Positions 42,051 through 49,507 of a stretch of DNA of 64,000 nucleotides are shown in pieces. This stretch comes from JAJVID01 sp050247435 (GTDB lineage: Bacteria > Acidobacteriota > Blastocatellia > RBC074): assembly GCA_050247435.1 (NCBI GenBank), contig JBFWUF010000009.1, forward strand, positions 1 through 64,000. The letters run 5' to 3'. The notes below the pieces were generated by a model. It saw only the letters and a program-made list of their open reading frames with translations. It had not been told where the DNA came from and ran no database searches. Each line of letters opens with the position of its first letter. The stretch's first letter is position 1. The position numbers were made by a program, and so were the translations under genes.

Positions 42051-43601
42051 ATGCCGATGATACATTCCTCGTTATTGCGCTATGGAGTCGCTGTCCTGAC
42101 AGTCGCGTTGGCGTTGCTCTTGACGCTGCCGCTCAAGCCGTGGCTGGAGCATAACGATTTCCTGCTGTTTTTCCCCGCCCTGATGCTGAGCGCCTGGTAT
42201 GGCGGCATCGGGCCGGGCCTGTTGGCGACGGTTCTTTCCCTTCTGGCGATTGATTTCTTCGCGCTCCCTCCGGTTTATGGGCTGAACCTGAGTTGGGAAT
42301 ACATTCCCCGGCTGGGCGCCTTCGCGTTTGTCGCGGCGCTGACCAGTTGGCTGACGGCGGCGCGCAAGCAGGCAGAGATGGCGCTCCGCGTCACTCACGA
42401 CGGCCTGGAACAGCGAGTTGAAGAACGCACCGCCGAACTCTCCCGCGCCAACGCCGTTCTGGAAGAGCAGATTGCCGAGCGGCGGCGGGCCGAGGAAGCG
42501 TTGCGGGAATCTGAAGAGTTGCATCGCGTCACGCTCAGCCGAATCTCTGACGCCGTCTTCATTACCGAAGAAGCCGGCGCCTTCACTTACATTTGTCCCA
42601 ACGCCAGCGTGATTTTTGGTTACACCGTCGAGGAAGCGCAGGCGCTGGGCAATATCAAGCGGCTGATCGGCGCCGGATTCTTCGATCGCCTCGATCTTGA
42701 TGCCGCTGGCGAAATTCAAAACATCGAGCTTGAAGTGAAAGACAAGGCGGGTTCACGCCATTCCATTCTGGTGAACGTCAAGCGCGTCTCGATCAAAGGC
42801 GGCTCCCTGCTCTACACCTGCCGCGACATCACCAGGCGCAAACAGGCTGAGAGCCTCGCCGATGCGCTCAAACAGGGCGACGCGCTGAAATCGGCGCTCA
42901 TCGCTTCGGTCTCGCACGATCTGCGCACGCCGCTCACTTCCATCCGGGCTTCGGTCGACAGCCTGCTCCACCACGAACTCGACTGGAATCAAGCGGCGAT
43001 GCGCGAATTCCACGTGATCATCAGCGAGGAGGTCAATCGTCTCATGCGGCTGGTGGAGAACCTGATGGCTATGGCGCGGATAGACGCCGGCGAACTGCAT
43101 CCATCGCCGCAATGGGGATCGGTGGCAGAGATTTGCAACAACGTGCTCGACCGCTGCGCCGGCGCGCTGCAGCATCATCGCGTCCGCGCGGATTGCGCGG
43201 AGGATCTGCCGCTGGTCAGGGTTGATTCGCGGCTGATTGCGCAGGCTCTGGCCAATCTGATCGAGAACGCGGCCAAATACTCTCCGCCCGCAAGCGAGAT
43301 CGTCGTGTGGGCCAGGCTGGAAGGAAATCAGCTTTTGATGAGCGTCTCGGACGAAGGGCCTGGGATTGCGCCGGAAGACATTGACCTCATCTTCGACAAA
43401 TTCTATCGCGGCGGGCGCCGTCCGGAGCGGCAAAACGGAGGAACGGATTTGGAGTTGGCGATTGGACGCGGCATCATCGAGGCGCACGGCGGCGGAATCC
43501 AGGTTGAAAGCAAGCTGGGACGCGGCGCGACCTTCACCTTTGCTCTGCCGGTGGAGATCAAAGAAAGAATCGGGCCCCCAAACCGATTCGGGCGTGTCTG
43601 A
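42051..43601 (+). CDS. KdpD-like sensor kinase with PAS domain, degenerate ATP lid
   Basis: The 516-residue protein has a DUF4118-type four-helix membrane region like KdpD (about 10-100), a coiled coil (LEQRVEERTAELSRANAVLEEQ), a PAS domain (about 155-265), a HisKA domain with phosphoacceptor His289 (VSHDLRTPLTS) and a HATPase domain. The N box (NLIENAAKYSPP) and G1 box (DEGPGIAPED) are intact. The G2 box, normally GTGLGL, reads GTDLEL at residues 464-469: both glycines are lost, each explicable by one G-to-A change (codons at 43446 and 43452). Kinase activity is probably reduced or lost. The paralogue at 43822 has an intact motif. The gene ends about 220 bases before that paralogue. Confidence 0.88.
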   Translation: MPMIHSSLLRYGVAVLTVALALLLTLPLKPWLEHNDFLLFFPALMLSAWYGGIGPGLLATVLSLLAIDFFALPPVYGLNLSWEYIPRLGAFAFVAALTSWLTAARKQAEMALRVTHDGLEQRVEERTAELSRANAVLEEQIAERRRAEEALRESEELHRVTLSRISDAVFITEEAGAFTYICPNASVIFGYTVEEAQALGNIKRLIGAGFFDRLDLDAAGEIQNIELEVKDKAGSRHSILVNVKRVSIKGGSLLYTCRDITRRKQAESLADALKQGDALKSALIASVSHDLRTPLTSIRASVDSLLHHELDWNQAAMREFHVIISEEVNRLMRLVENLMAMARIDAGELHPSPQWGSVAEICNNVLDRCAGALQHHRVRADCAEDLPLVRVDSRLIAQALANLIENAAKYSPPASEIVVWARLEGNQLLMSVSDEGPGIAPEDIDLIFDKFYRGGRRPERQNGGTDLELAIGRGIIEAHGGGIQVESKLGRGATFTFALPVEIKERIGPPNRFGRV

Positions 43602-43674
43602 TGAGAACCGGCGGAACTCAAGAGACAGGCTGTTGACACTAACCCGATGAAACTATAGCGTTTAAGAAATGTTA

Positions 43675-43784
<110 letters not shown>

Positions 43785-43821
43785 AATTCTTTCCCTTGAA
43801 TTCCAGGTAATTGAGCCGGAT

Positions 43822-44922
43822 ATGCTAACAACGCATTCGATGCTCACGCGCTACGCCGTTGCAGTTTTGTCTGTGGCGCTGGCGCTGTTGATGACGCTGC
43901 TGCTCAGGCCGTGGCTGGAGCAGAGTGTTTTTCTGTTCTTCTTTCCGGCTGTGATGGTGAGCGCGTGGTATGGCGGTCTGTGGCTCGGTTTGGCGGCAAC
44001 GCTCCTTTCCTCCCTGATTATTGATTATTTTCTGCTGTCTCCACCCGGCGCGCTGACCATCGGATGGAGCGAAATCCCGCGAATGCTGATGTTCGCGCTG
44101 ATGGCGGTCGTGATTAGCTCGTTCGCCGAAACACGCAGGCGATCGGAAGAGAAACTGCGCTCCCTGACCGAAGAACTCAAACGGAACAATGAGATGAAAT
44201 CGGCTCTGCTGGCTTCGGTCTCGCACGACCTGCGCACGCCGCTCACTTCCATCCGCGCGGCGGTTGACAACCTGCTCAACCCGAAGCTTGACTGGGACCA
44301 GACCACGCTGCGCGAGTTCCACCTGATCATCGGCGAAGAGGCCCACCGGCTGACGAAGCTGATCGAGGACCTGATGGAGATGGCGCGGATCGAAGCGGGC
44401 GAACTGCGCCTCTTAATAAAATGGGGATCGGTCGCGGAGATTTGCGATTACGCGCTCGATCAATGCGCGACTGATCTATGCCATCACCGGGTGCGCGCTG
44501 ATTACTCGGAAGACCTCCCGCAGGTCAAAGTTGATGCGAAGCTGCTGGCCGAGGCCCTGACTCACATCATCGAGAACGCGGCCAGGTATTCGCCTGAGGG
44601 GAGCGAAATCCTGCTGGAGGCGCGCTTCGATGGCGAGGAGTTGAGACTCAGCGTCACGGATCAGGGCCTGGGGATTGCGCCCGAAGAGGTCGAAAGTATT
44701 TTTGAGAAGTTTTACCGCGGCGCACATCTTAATGGCCGTCACAACGATGGCACCGGAATGGGGTTGGCGATCACACGCGGCCTGGTCGAAGCGCACGGCG
44801 GCAGAGTCTGGGTCGAAAACTCCTCGAATCAAGGGCCGAACCGCGGGGCGACATTCACGATAGCGCTGCGGGCCGAGCGTAAACAAGCGCGCAAACTCGA
44901 AGTGTTGGGAGACGAGCCATGA
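43822..44922 (+). CDS. KdpD-like sensor kinase without PAS
   Basis: From ATG 43822 the product has 366 residues. It shares the DUF4118 membrane region with its upstream neighbour (WYGGLWLGLAATLLSSLIIDYF), then goes straight to HisKA (His135 in VSHDLRTPLTS) and HATPase with N box HIIENAARYSPEG, G1 DQGLGIAPEEVE and intact G2 GTGMGLAI. The large cytoplasmic KdpD/USP domains of E. coli KdpD are absent, so it is a short form. It overlaps the response regulator gene by 4 bases (ATGA), so the two form a two-component pair. The frame is open further upstream to 43717, but that part lies in the dispersed repeat and is not coding-like. Confidence 0.92.
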   Translation: MLTTHSMLTRYAVAVLSVALALLMTLLLRPWLEQSVFLFFFPAVMVSAWYGGLWLGLAATLLSSLIIDYFLLSPPGALTIGWSEIPRMLMFALMAVVISSFAETRRRSEEKLRSLTEELKRNNEMKSALLASVSHDLRTPLTSIRAAVDNLLNPKLDWDQTTLREFHLIIGEEAHRLTKLIEDLMEMARIEAGELRLLIKWGSVAEICDYALDQCATDLCHHRVRADYSEDLPQVKVDAKLLAEALTHIIENAARYSPEGSEILLEARFDGEELRLSVTDQGLGIAPEEVESIFEKFYRGAHLNGRHNDGTGMGLAITRGLVEAHGGRVWVENSSNQGPNRGATFTIALRAERKQARKLEVLGDEP

Positions 44923-45611
44923 TGAAGAAGCCGGTCATACTAGTGGTTGACGACGAAATGCAGATACTGCGCGTGATGCGGGCGAGCTTACCGGCGCGCG
45001 GTTATGAAGTGCGGACCGCTCCGGGCGGCGAGGAGGCGCTCGATGAAATTCACAAAGAGGAGCCTGACCTGATCATTCTCGATCTGGTTATGCCGAAGAT
45101 GTCCGGGCTGGAAGTCTGCCGCCGCGTCCGTGAGTTTTCCACCGTTCCGATCATTGTCCTCTCGGCGAAAGAAGCCGAAGCCGACAAGGTCGCGGCGCTG
45201 GAACTGGGCGCGGACGATTACGTCACCAAGCCCTTCGGCCTGGACGAACTGCTCGCGCGCATGCACGCGATCCTGCGGCGCGTCCACGCTTCCACGACGG
45301 CCTCTTCGGTCTTCACGGTCGGCGACGTGACCGTTGACGCCGATGCGCGGCGGGTCACAATCGCCGAGCGTGAGGTGAAGCTGACGCCCAAGGAGTTCGA
45401 GGTACTGAAACACCTGGTCTCGAACGCAGGCAAGGTCGTCACGCACCGCTCACTCTTACAGGCGGTCTGGGGCATCGAATCCACCGAGCAGACCGACTAC
45501 CTGCGCGTCTTCATCAACCAGTTGCGCCGCAAGATCGAGCCTGACCCGCCTCATCCCCGCTACATCATAACTGAGCCGTGGGTCGGCTATCGCTTCGTCC
45601 CCAACGAATGA
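44919..45611 (+). CDS. OmpR/KdpE-family response regulator
   Basis: The 230-residue protein has a receiver domain (residues 1-120) with the acidic pair (VVDDE), phosphoacceptor Asp in LIILDLVMPKMSG, and the Thr/Lys pair (IVLSAKEAE, VTKPFGLDELLAR). A winged-helix output domain follows (about 130-228, TPKEFEVLKHLVSNAGKVVTHRSLLQAVWG, then RVFINQLRRKIEPDP). It pairs with the kinase that overlaps its start. KdpE is its closest familiar relative, but no kdpFABC genes are in the window, so potassium control is not shown. Regulators of this family bind 11-bp direct repeats, as seen at 39986 and 47779. Confidence 0.93.
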   Translation: MMKKPVILVVDDEMQILRVMRASLPARGYEVRTAPGGEEALDEIHKEEPDLIILDLVMPKMSGLEVCRRVREFSTVPIIVLSAKEAEADKVAALELGADDYVTKPFGLDELLARMHAILRRVHASTTASSVFTVGDVTVDADARRVTIAEREVKLTPKEFEVLKHLVSNAGKVVTHRSLLQAVWGIESTEQTDYLRVFINQLRRKIEPDPPHPRYIITEPWVGYRFVPNE

Positions 45612-45673
45612 CTCGCATACCGCCATCTTGAGCCGAATTGAAACCGATCTCTCGTTTTTCTCTCCTTCTGATC

Positions 45674-45706
45674 GGCTTTAGCCAAGCGCCGCTTGCGGCT
45701 AAAGCC
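45674..45706. repeat. GCTTTAGCC...GGCTAAAGC hairpin in intergenic region
   Basis: GGCTTTAGCC (45674-45683) pairs with GGCTAAAGCC (45697-45706), with inner pairing AAGC/GCTT around GCC and a 2-base bulge. It follows the response regulator gene by 60 bases and could act as a terminator, but no T run follows. The remainder of 45612-45910 shows no gene. Confidence 0.5.
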
Positions 45707-45910
45707 TAACGGCAAGCCCGCTGAACATGCCTGAAAGAAACGTGGAAATCACCTCGCCGGTCAAGCAAGCCGGCGCTTGATCGCTCCGAGGTCAAGTCGA
45801 ACCTTTTCACGCTCAATCAGGCTGTCTCTGAAATTGAAAAAGGGGGCAAGCGCCATCCGAGGCTGCCTGTCCCCCCTGACCTGCTCTTCATCCGAATGGA
45901 TTGAGAGCGG

Positions 45911-46357
45911 CTACGAATCGCAGCGGCACGTCGTTACTGTCACGGCTTTCGATAAATGCTGCGACTCACCTTGTTCCATTGCCCGCTCGGCGCTCGTTTT
46001 CGGCAATTCGCGCCCCATGTCGTCTCCTGCCACCCAAATCTTCGAGAGGAAATACGTGTTCCCGATCTCATTGAAGACGAGTTCCGTTTTGTCGGGTGTC
46101 CGCGTGGCCTGAGTCTCCTGCGCCATCACGAAGACCGCGTTGCTGTTGTCTTCGCCGCGGATCAAGAGGACATCCGGGCTGTTGGTAATTCCCTGTTTAA
46201 TCACGTATTCGCCCGCTGGAAGCGTCTCATCCCCCACAACGAACGCGAAAGGAATATCAGCGATGACGCGTTCATCGGATTGCGCGTAAGCCGGCGCGCT
46301 CATCAGCAGCGCGAAAAAACCGGAAATGACGAAAACTTTCAAAGCTTGCTTTTTCAT
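45911..46357 (-). CDS. secreted hypothetical protein, acidobacterial type
   Basis: The 148-residue protein has a clear signal peptide (KVFVISGFFALLMSAPAYAQS) and a small beta-rich domain: VIADIPFAFVVGDETLPAGEYVIKQG, then ELVFNEIGNTYFLSKIWVAGDD. The DIPFAFVVGDETLPAGEY pattern is one I associate with many short exported acidobacterial proteins of unknown function. The start ATG 46357 has GAAGGAGAAGG just upstream. It is convergent with the response regulator operon. Confidence 0.8.
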   Translation of the reverse strand: MKKQALKVFVISGFFALLMSAPAYAQSDERVIADIPFAFVVGDETLPAGEYVIKQGITNSPDVLLIRGEDNSNAVFVMAQETQATRTPDKTELVFNEIGNTYFLSKIWVAGDDMGRELPKTSAERAMEQGESQHLSKAVTVTTCRCDS

Positions 46358-46457
46358 ACCTTCTCCTTCTGATTATGCTTGAGGCGACGGCTGAAGCTGG
46401 CCAATCGCCGTTTTCAATTCGTGGCGCCGGTCTCGCGGCCGGCTGCTTCCCATTTTT

Positions 46458-46601
46458 CTATCTGTCATCATTCACGACGGCGGACTGGTGGGCGGCGTGA
46501 AGAGTCAGCCCACAGCGGCGAAGACGCAGCCGATACAAAGAGAAACTGCATAGGACAAAAACGATCAGGATAATAGTGATAACGGTCAATAGTTTGTTCA
46601 T
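46458..46601 (-). CDS. 47-residue single-pass membrane protein
   Basis: A short frame on the minus strand begins MNKLLTVITIILIVFVLCSF and continues with a basic segment (LYRLRLRRCG) and a hydrophilic tail ending NDDR. The hydrophobic N-terminus followed by Arg residues predicts one membrane helix with the C-terminus inside. GAGGAAG lies 7 bases upstream of ATG 46601, and AAAGGAGG further up. I know no family for it. It sits upstream of the secreted protein gene on the same strand. Confidence 0.5.
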   Translation of the reverse strand: MNKLLTVITIILIVFVLCSFSLYRLRLRRCGLTLHAAHQSAVVNDDR

Positions 46602-46780
46602 AACGCAACTTCCTCATCGCCTCCTTTCCGCGTGAATCCATCAGAACGGACGACAATCTGTATGGCAACCGATATGCCGGTTCGTCCGGAACACACCTGA
46701 GTCGTGATAACTCTCTTCTCGCGGCGCCTTTGCGAGTGTAGACAAGGTTTGATCCGCCGCTGGAGGCGCCACGCGTGAGC

Positions 46781-46815
46781 GGGACAGTTTTGTCTGAATC
46801 ACGCATAACTGTCCC
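46781..46815 (+). promoter_or_regulatory. inverted repeat, possible upstream activator site
   Basis: GGGACAGTT (46781-46789) and AACTGTCCC (46807-46815) are perfect 9-base inverted arms with centres about 165 bases before the expected transcription start of the BON gene. A further ACTGT/ACAGT pair overlaps the right arm (46809-46823). Position and form fit an enhancer-like site for a sigma-54 activator. Confidence 0.45.
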
Positions 46816-46935
46816 GAACAGTCCACAAATGAAGGACCGAAAGAAAACTGAAAAATGCCTGACAGGAAGATGGAAAGCCTTGTTTCCCTGCCCGATATTT
46901 TCCTGATGGCGAGCCGAGGCGCTTGGTTCGGCATG

Positions 46936-46950
46936 TGGAACGGCTCTTGC
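46936..46950 (+). promoter_or_regulatory. sigma-54-like -24/-12 promoter upstream of BON gene
   Basis: The sequence TGGAACG-GCTC-TTGC matches the sigma-54 consensus TGGCACG-N4-TTGC at all but one base and with exact spacing. Transcription would start near 46962, about 110 bases before ATG 47074. The closest sigma-54 activator gene is the NtrC-type regulator at 49485-50891. Confidence 0.55.
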
Positions 46951-46972
46951 CGTTCAAGTAGGCGCGCCCCCG

Positions 46973-46994
46973 AAAAGTGAAACAAAAGTGAAAC
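46973..46994 (+). promoter_or_regulatory. perfect 11-bp direct repeat before BON gene
   Basis: AAAAGTGAAAC occurs twice without gap (46973-46983 and 46984-46994). On the opposite strand this is GTTTCACTTTT twice, comparable in step length to the T-rich repeats at 39986 and 47779. It may be an OmpR-family operator inside the BON leader or near its promoter. Confidence 0.45.
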
Positions 46995-47073
46995 AGAGGT
47001 TGACGCTCGGACAATCGGCGGCGCATCGCAAGCGCCCAGCGTCAACGGTTTTCGAAGAAGGAGGGTTTGAGTT

Positions 47074-47640
47074 ATGAAACAGAGATTATTTACAGCAATG
47101 CTTGCCGCCTCGCTGGTCATCGCCGCAACGGCGATGGCGCGGGCCAGCAACACGGCGCCTCAAACAGCGTCGCAGACAAGCCGGGAACAGGCGTATCTGG
47201 TCAAAGAGGTGCGGCATGAGTTGCTGCTGCTGCCTTATTACAACGTATTCGACTGGTTGTCGTATCAGGTGGGGCCTGACGGAACGGTGATTCTGAGCGG
47301 AGAGGTCGTGCGCCCCACGTTGAAATCAGACGCTGAGAACGTGATCAAGAAGATCGAGGGAGTCCAGGCGGTCGTCAATAAAATCGAGGTGCTGCCAGTC
47401 TCGTTCTCTGACGCGCAGATCCGGCGGAACATCGCGCGCGCGATCTTCAACTTCGACTCACCGCTCTACCGCTACGGCTTGCAGGCCGTCCCATCCATTC
47501 ACATCATCGTCAAGAACGGCGCCGTCACGCTGAAGGGCGTCGTGAATAGCAAGGCGGACAGCGATATGGCGAACATCAAAGCCAACAGCGTGCCCTTCGT
47601 CTTTCACGTTGAAAACGATCTGACGGTTCAGAAAGGCTGA
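47074..47640 (+). CDS. exported protein with two BON domains
   Basis: The 188-residue protein has a signal peptide (MLAASLVIAATAMARAS) and two BON domains (about 40-105 and 115-185), seen in VRHELLLLPYYNVFDWLSYQV, GTVILSGEVVRPTLKSDAENVIKKIEGV, and IHIIVKNGAVTLKGVVNSKADSDM. BON domains bind phospholipid or peptidoglycan and occur in osmotic-stress proteins such as OsmY. It has a strong AAGGAGGG site. Upstream are a sigma-54-like promoter, an inverted repeat and an 11-bp direct repeat, suggesting control by the nearby kinase/regulator pairs. Confidence 0.9.
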   Translation: MKQRLFTAMLAASLVIAATAMARASNTAPQTASQTSREQAYLVKEVRHELLLLPYYNVFDWLSYQVGPDGTVILSGEVVRPTLKSDAENVIKKIEGVQAVVNKIEVLPVSFSDAQIRRNIARAIFNFDSPLYRYGLQAVPSIHIIVKNGAVTLKGVVNSKADSDMANIKANSVPFVFHVENDLTVQKG

Positions 47641-47778
47641 CGATTTATCCGCAAAGTAGGAGCGATTACGAGAGGAAGGTTGATCCGGCTCGATCAGTTG
47701 AAGGGCGATGATAGAAAGAGATTTTCCTGTCCCACATTTTCCTGTTGGCAAAACCTGATCAACTTCCTTGATGCACTC

Positions 47779-47822
47779 TTTATGGTCTGTTTATGACTTC
47801 CTTACGGCTTTGCTGCTACAGT
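47779..47822 (+). promoter_or_regulatory. promoter with three 11-bp T-rich repeats, type A, second copy
   Basis: Repeats TTTATG 47779, TTTATG 47790 and CTTACG 47801 step by 11 bases and overlap a promoter TGACTT (47794-47799), 17 bases, TACAGT (47817-47822). The element spacing and the promoter words are the same as at 39986-40029. It drives the kinase gene starting at 47891. Confidence 0.65.
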
Positions 47823-47890
47823 TCTTTGGCTCCCGCGTTCGGTATAGCAGATCAGCTTCGTCATGCAGGAATGGAAGGCAGGACCGTAGT

Positions 47891-49507
47891 TTGAATCTGA
47901 GGCTTTACACCAAGACCATCCTCGTCATCTCCGCCGTGCTGATCGCTGTCTTCGCCGTGATCGCTTATTTCACGGACCTGGCGACAGCCAGACTCAGCGC
48001 CCAGCAGGAGCAGGCGCAGGCCGAACTGCTGGCCGCCCAGGTTGCCGACACGGTCAGGTATCACGTCAAACACGCGCGCCGCAGCGCGGGGCAAACTCTC
48101 GCTGAATCGCTGCTGCCTGAGTGGGCCGAAGTGCGTGACAACGTTTTGGATACGATCATCAAGAGCAATCCGCAGCTTTCCGAAGTGCGCGTCTTTCATC
48201 AGGCCGGGGCGGATCAGTGGAAAGAAAACGTCAGATTGCCCGCCGCCGCCGAGCCTGCTTCCGCGCAGGACATACAAGCGGTGATGAAACCTGCCGAAAG
48301 CCCGAAGCTGCTCTCGGTGCGCGCCGAAGGGCAGACCAGGTTGGTGACGGCGATGGCGCCGGTGACTCTGCGGCTCGACGATCACGATCCGGTTCAGATC
48401 GGCGCGGCCACGGTCGTGTTGTCTTTCGATGAAACGCAAAGCGTGGCGGCCAGGCTGCGCCGCCTGATCTGGCCGCTAATGGCGCTGGCGATCATCACCA
48501 TCACGCTGATCGTTTATCTTCTCTTCCGGTTTCTGATCTCCAGGCCGATTGATCGGCTGCTCGTAGCGATGGAGAAGGCCGAGGCCGGAGACCTCGCCGT
48601 GGAGGCCCGCTCCTCGGCGTCCGATGAGATCGGGCTGCTAACCTCGCGGTTCAATCGCATGCTGGGACGCATCCGGCAAGTGACCGAACAACTCGACGAG
48701 GAGCGGCGTGGATTGAAAGACCGCGTGCGGACGGCGACCGCCGAAATCGAGGGGCGCAAACGGCAGCTCGAAGAAGCGAACCGGCTGCTGTTCGAGATGC
48801 AGCGGCAATTGACGCAGCTCGAACGGCTGGCCGCCACTGGGCAGTTGGCAGCGCAGTTCGCGCACGAAGTCGGCACGCCGCTCAATCTCATCTCAGGCCA
48901 CGTCCAGGTGCTGCGCGCCCGCGCCAGCGACGAGCGCGCCATCAAGCGCCTCAACGTGATTGCGGGACAGATCAAACGCATCACCGAGATCGTCCGGACG
49001 ATGCTCGATTCGACTCGCAGCCCCGGGCCCCAGCTCGAATCCACCAACATCAACGCGCTGCTCGATGAAATCCTCGACGCGGCGAAACCGACCCTGATGG
49101 CGCGTGGCGTCGAACTGCGGACGGAGATGGCGGAAGAGCTGCCTCCTGTCGAAGCCGATCCCGATCAGTTGCAACAGGTCTTCCTCAACCTGATCAATAA
49201 CAGCCTCGATGCGATGCCAGCGGGCGGCGCGCTCTCGGTCTCGACGAAGCGCAGCGCGGATGATCTGATCATCGAGTTGGCGGACACCGGCGAAGGCATC
49301 GCAAAAGATCAAATCGAATTGATCTTCGACCCGTTCTTCACCACCAAACGCGAACGCGGGACCGGGCTTGGCTTGACGATCGTCAAACGAATCATCGTAC
49401 AGCACGGCGGAAAGGTGGAAGTGGAAAGTGAACCGGGGCGCGGAACCGCGTTCCGCATCAGATTGCCGCTTTGGAGAAGCAGTTATGAAACGGATTCTGG
49501 TGATTGA
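47891..49507 (+). CDS. HAMP-domain sensor histidine kinase
   Basis: I place the start at TTG 47891, with AGGA 7 bases upstream, because the longer frame from 47768 runs through the promoter. The product has 538 residues. Helix one (about 7-27), an extracytoplasmic sensor of about 165 residues, helix two (about 197-219), HAMP (about 220-270), a coiled coil, HisKA with His325 (FAHEVGTPLNLISGH), and HATPase with NLINNSLDAMP, DTGEGIAKDQ and GTGLGLTIVK can be seen. It belongs to the NtrB/ZraS-like group that partners sigma-54 activators. Its gene overlaps the NtrC-type regulator gene by 23 bases. Confidence 0.92.
   Translation: MNLRLYTKTILVISAVLIAVFAVIAYFTDLATARLSAQQEQAQAELLAAQVADTVRYHVKHARRSAGQTLAESLLPEWAEVRDNVLDTIIKSNPQLSEVRVFHQAGADQWKENVRLPAAAEPASAQDIQAVMKPAESPKLLSVRAEGQTRLVTAMAPVTLRLDDHDPVQIGAATVVLSFDETQSVAARLRRLIWPLMALAIITITLIVYLLFRFLISRPIDRLLVAMEKAEAGDLAVEARSSASDEIGLLTSRFNRMLGRIRQVTEQLDEERRGLKDRVRTATAEIEGRKRQLEEANRLLFEMQRQLTQLERLAATGQLAAQFAHEVGTPLNLISGHVQVLRARASDERAIKRLNVIAGQIKRITEIVRTMLDSTRSPGPQLESTNINALLDEILDAAKPTLMARGVELRTEMAEELPPVEADPDQLQQVFLNLINNSLDAMPAGGALSVSTKRSADDLIIELADTGEGIAKDQIELIFDPFFTTKRERGTGLGLTIVKRIIVQHGGKVEVESEPGRGTAFRIRLPLWRSSYETDSGD

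Noticed and set aside
46641..47153. Minus-strand 170-codon frame over the BON gene start
   Set aside because: It crosses the sigma-54-like promoter and the BON signal peptide, has no ribosome-binding site and no known domain.
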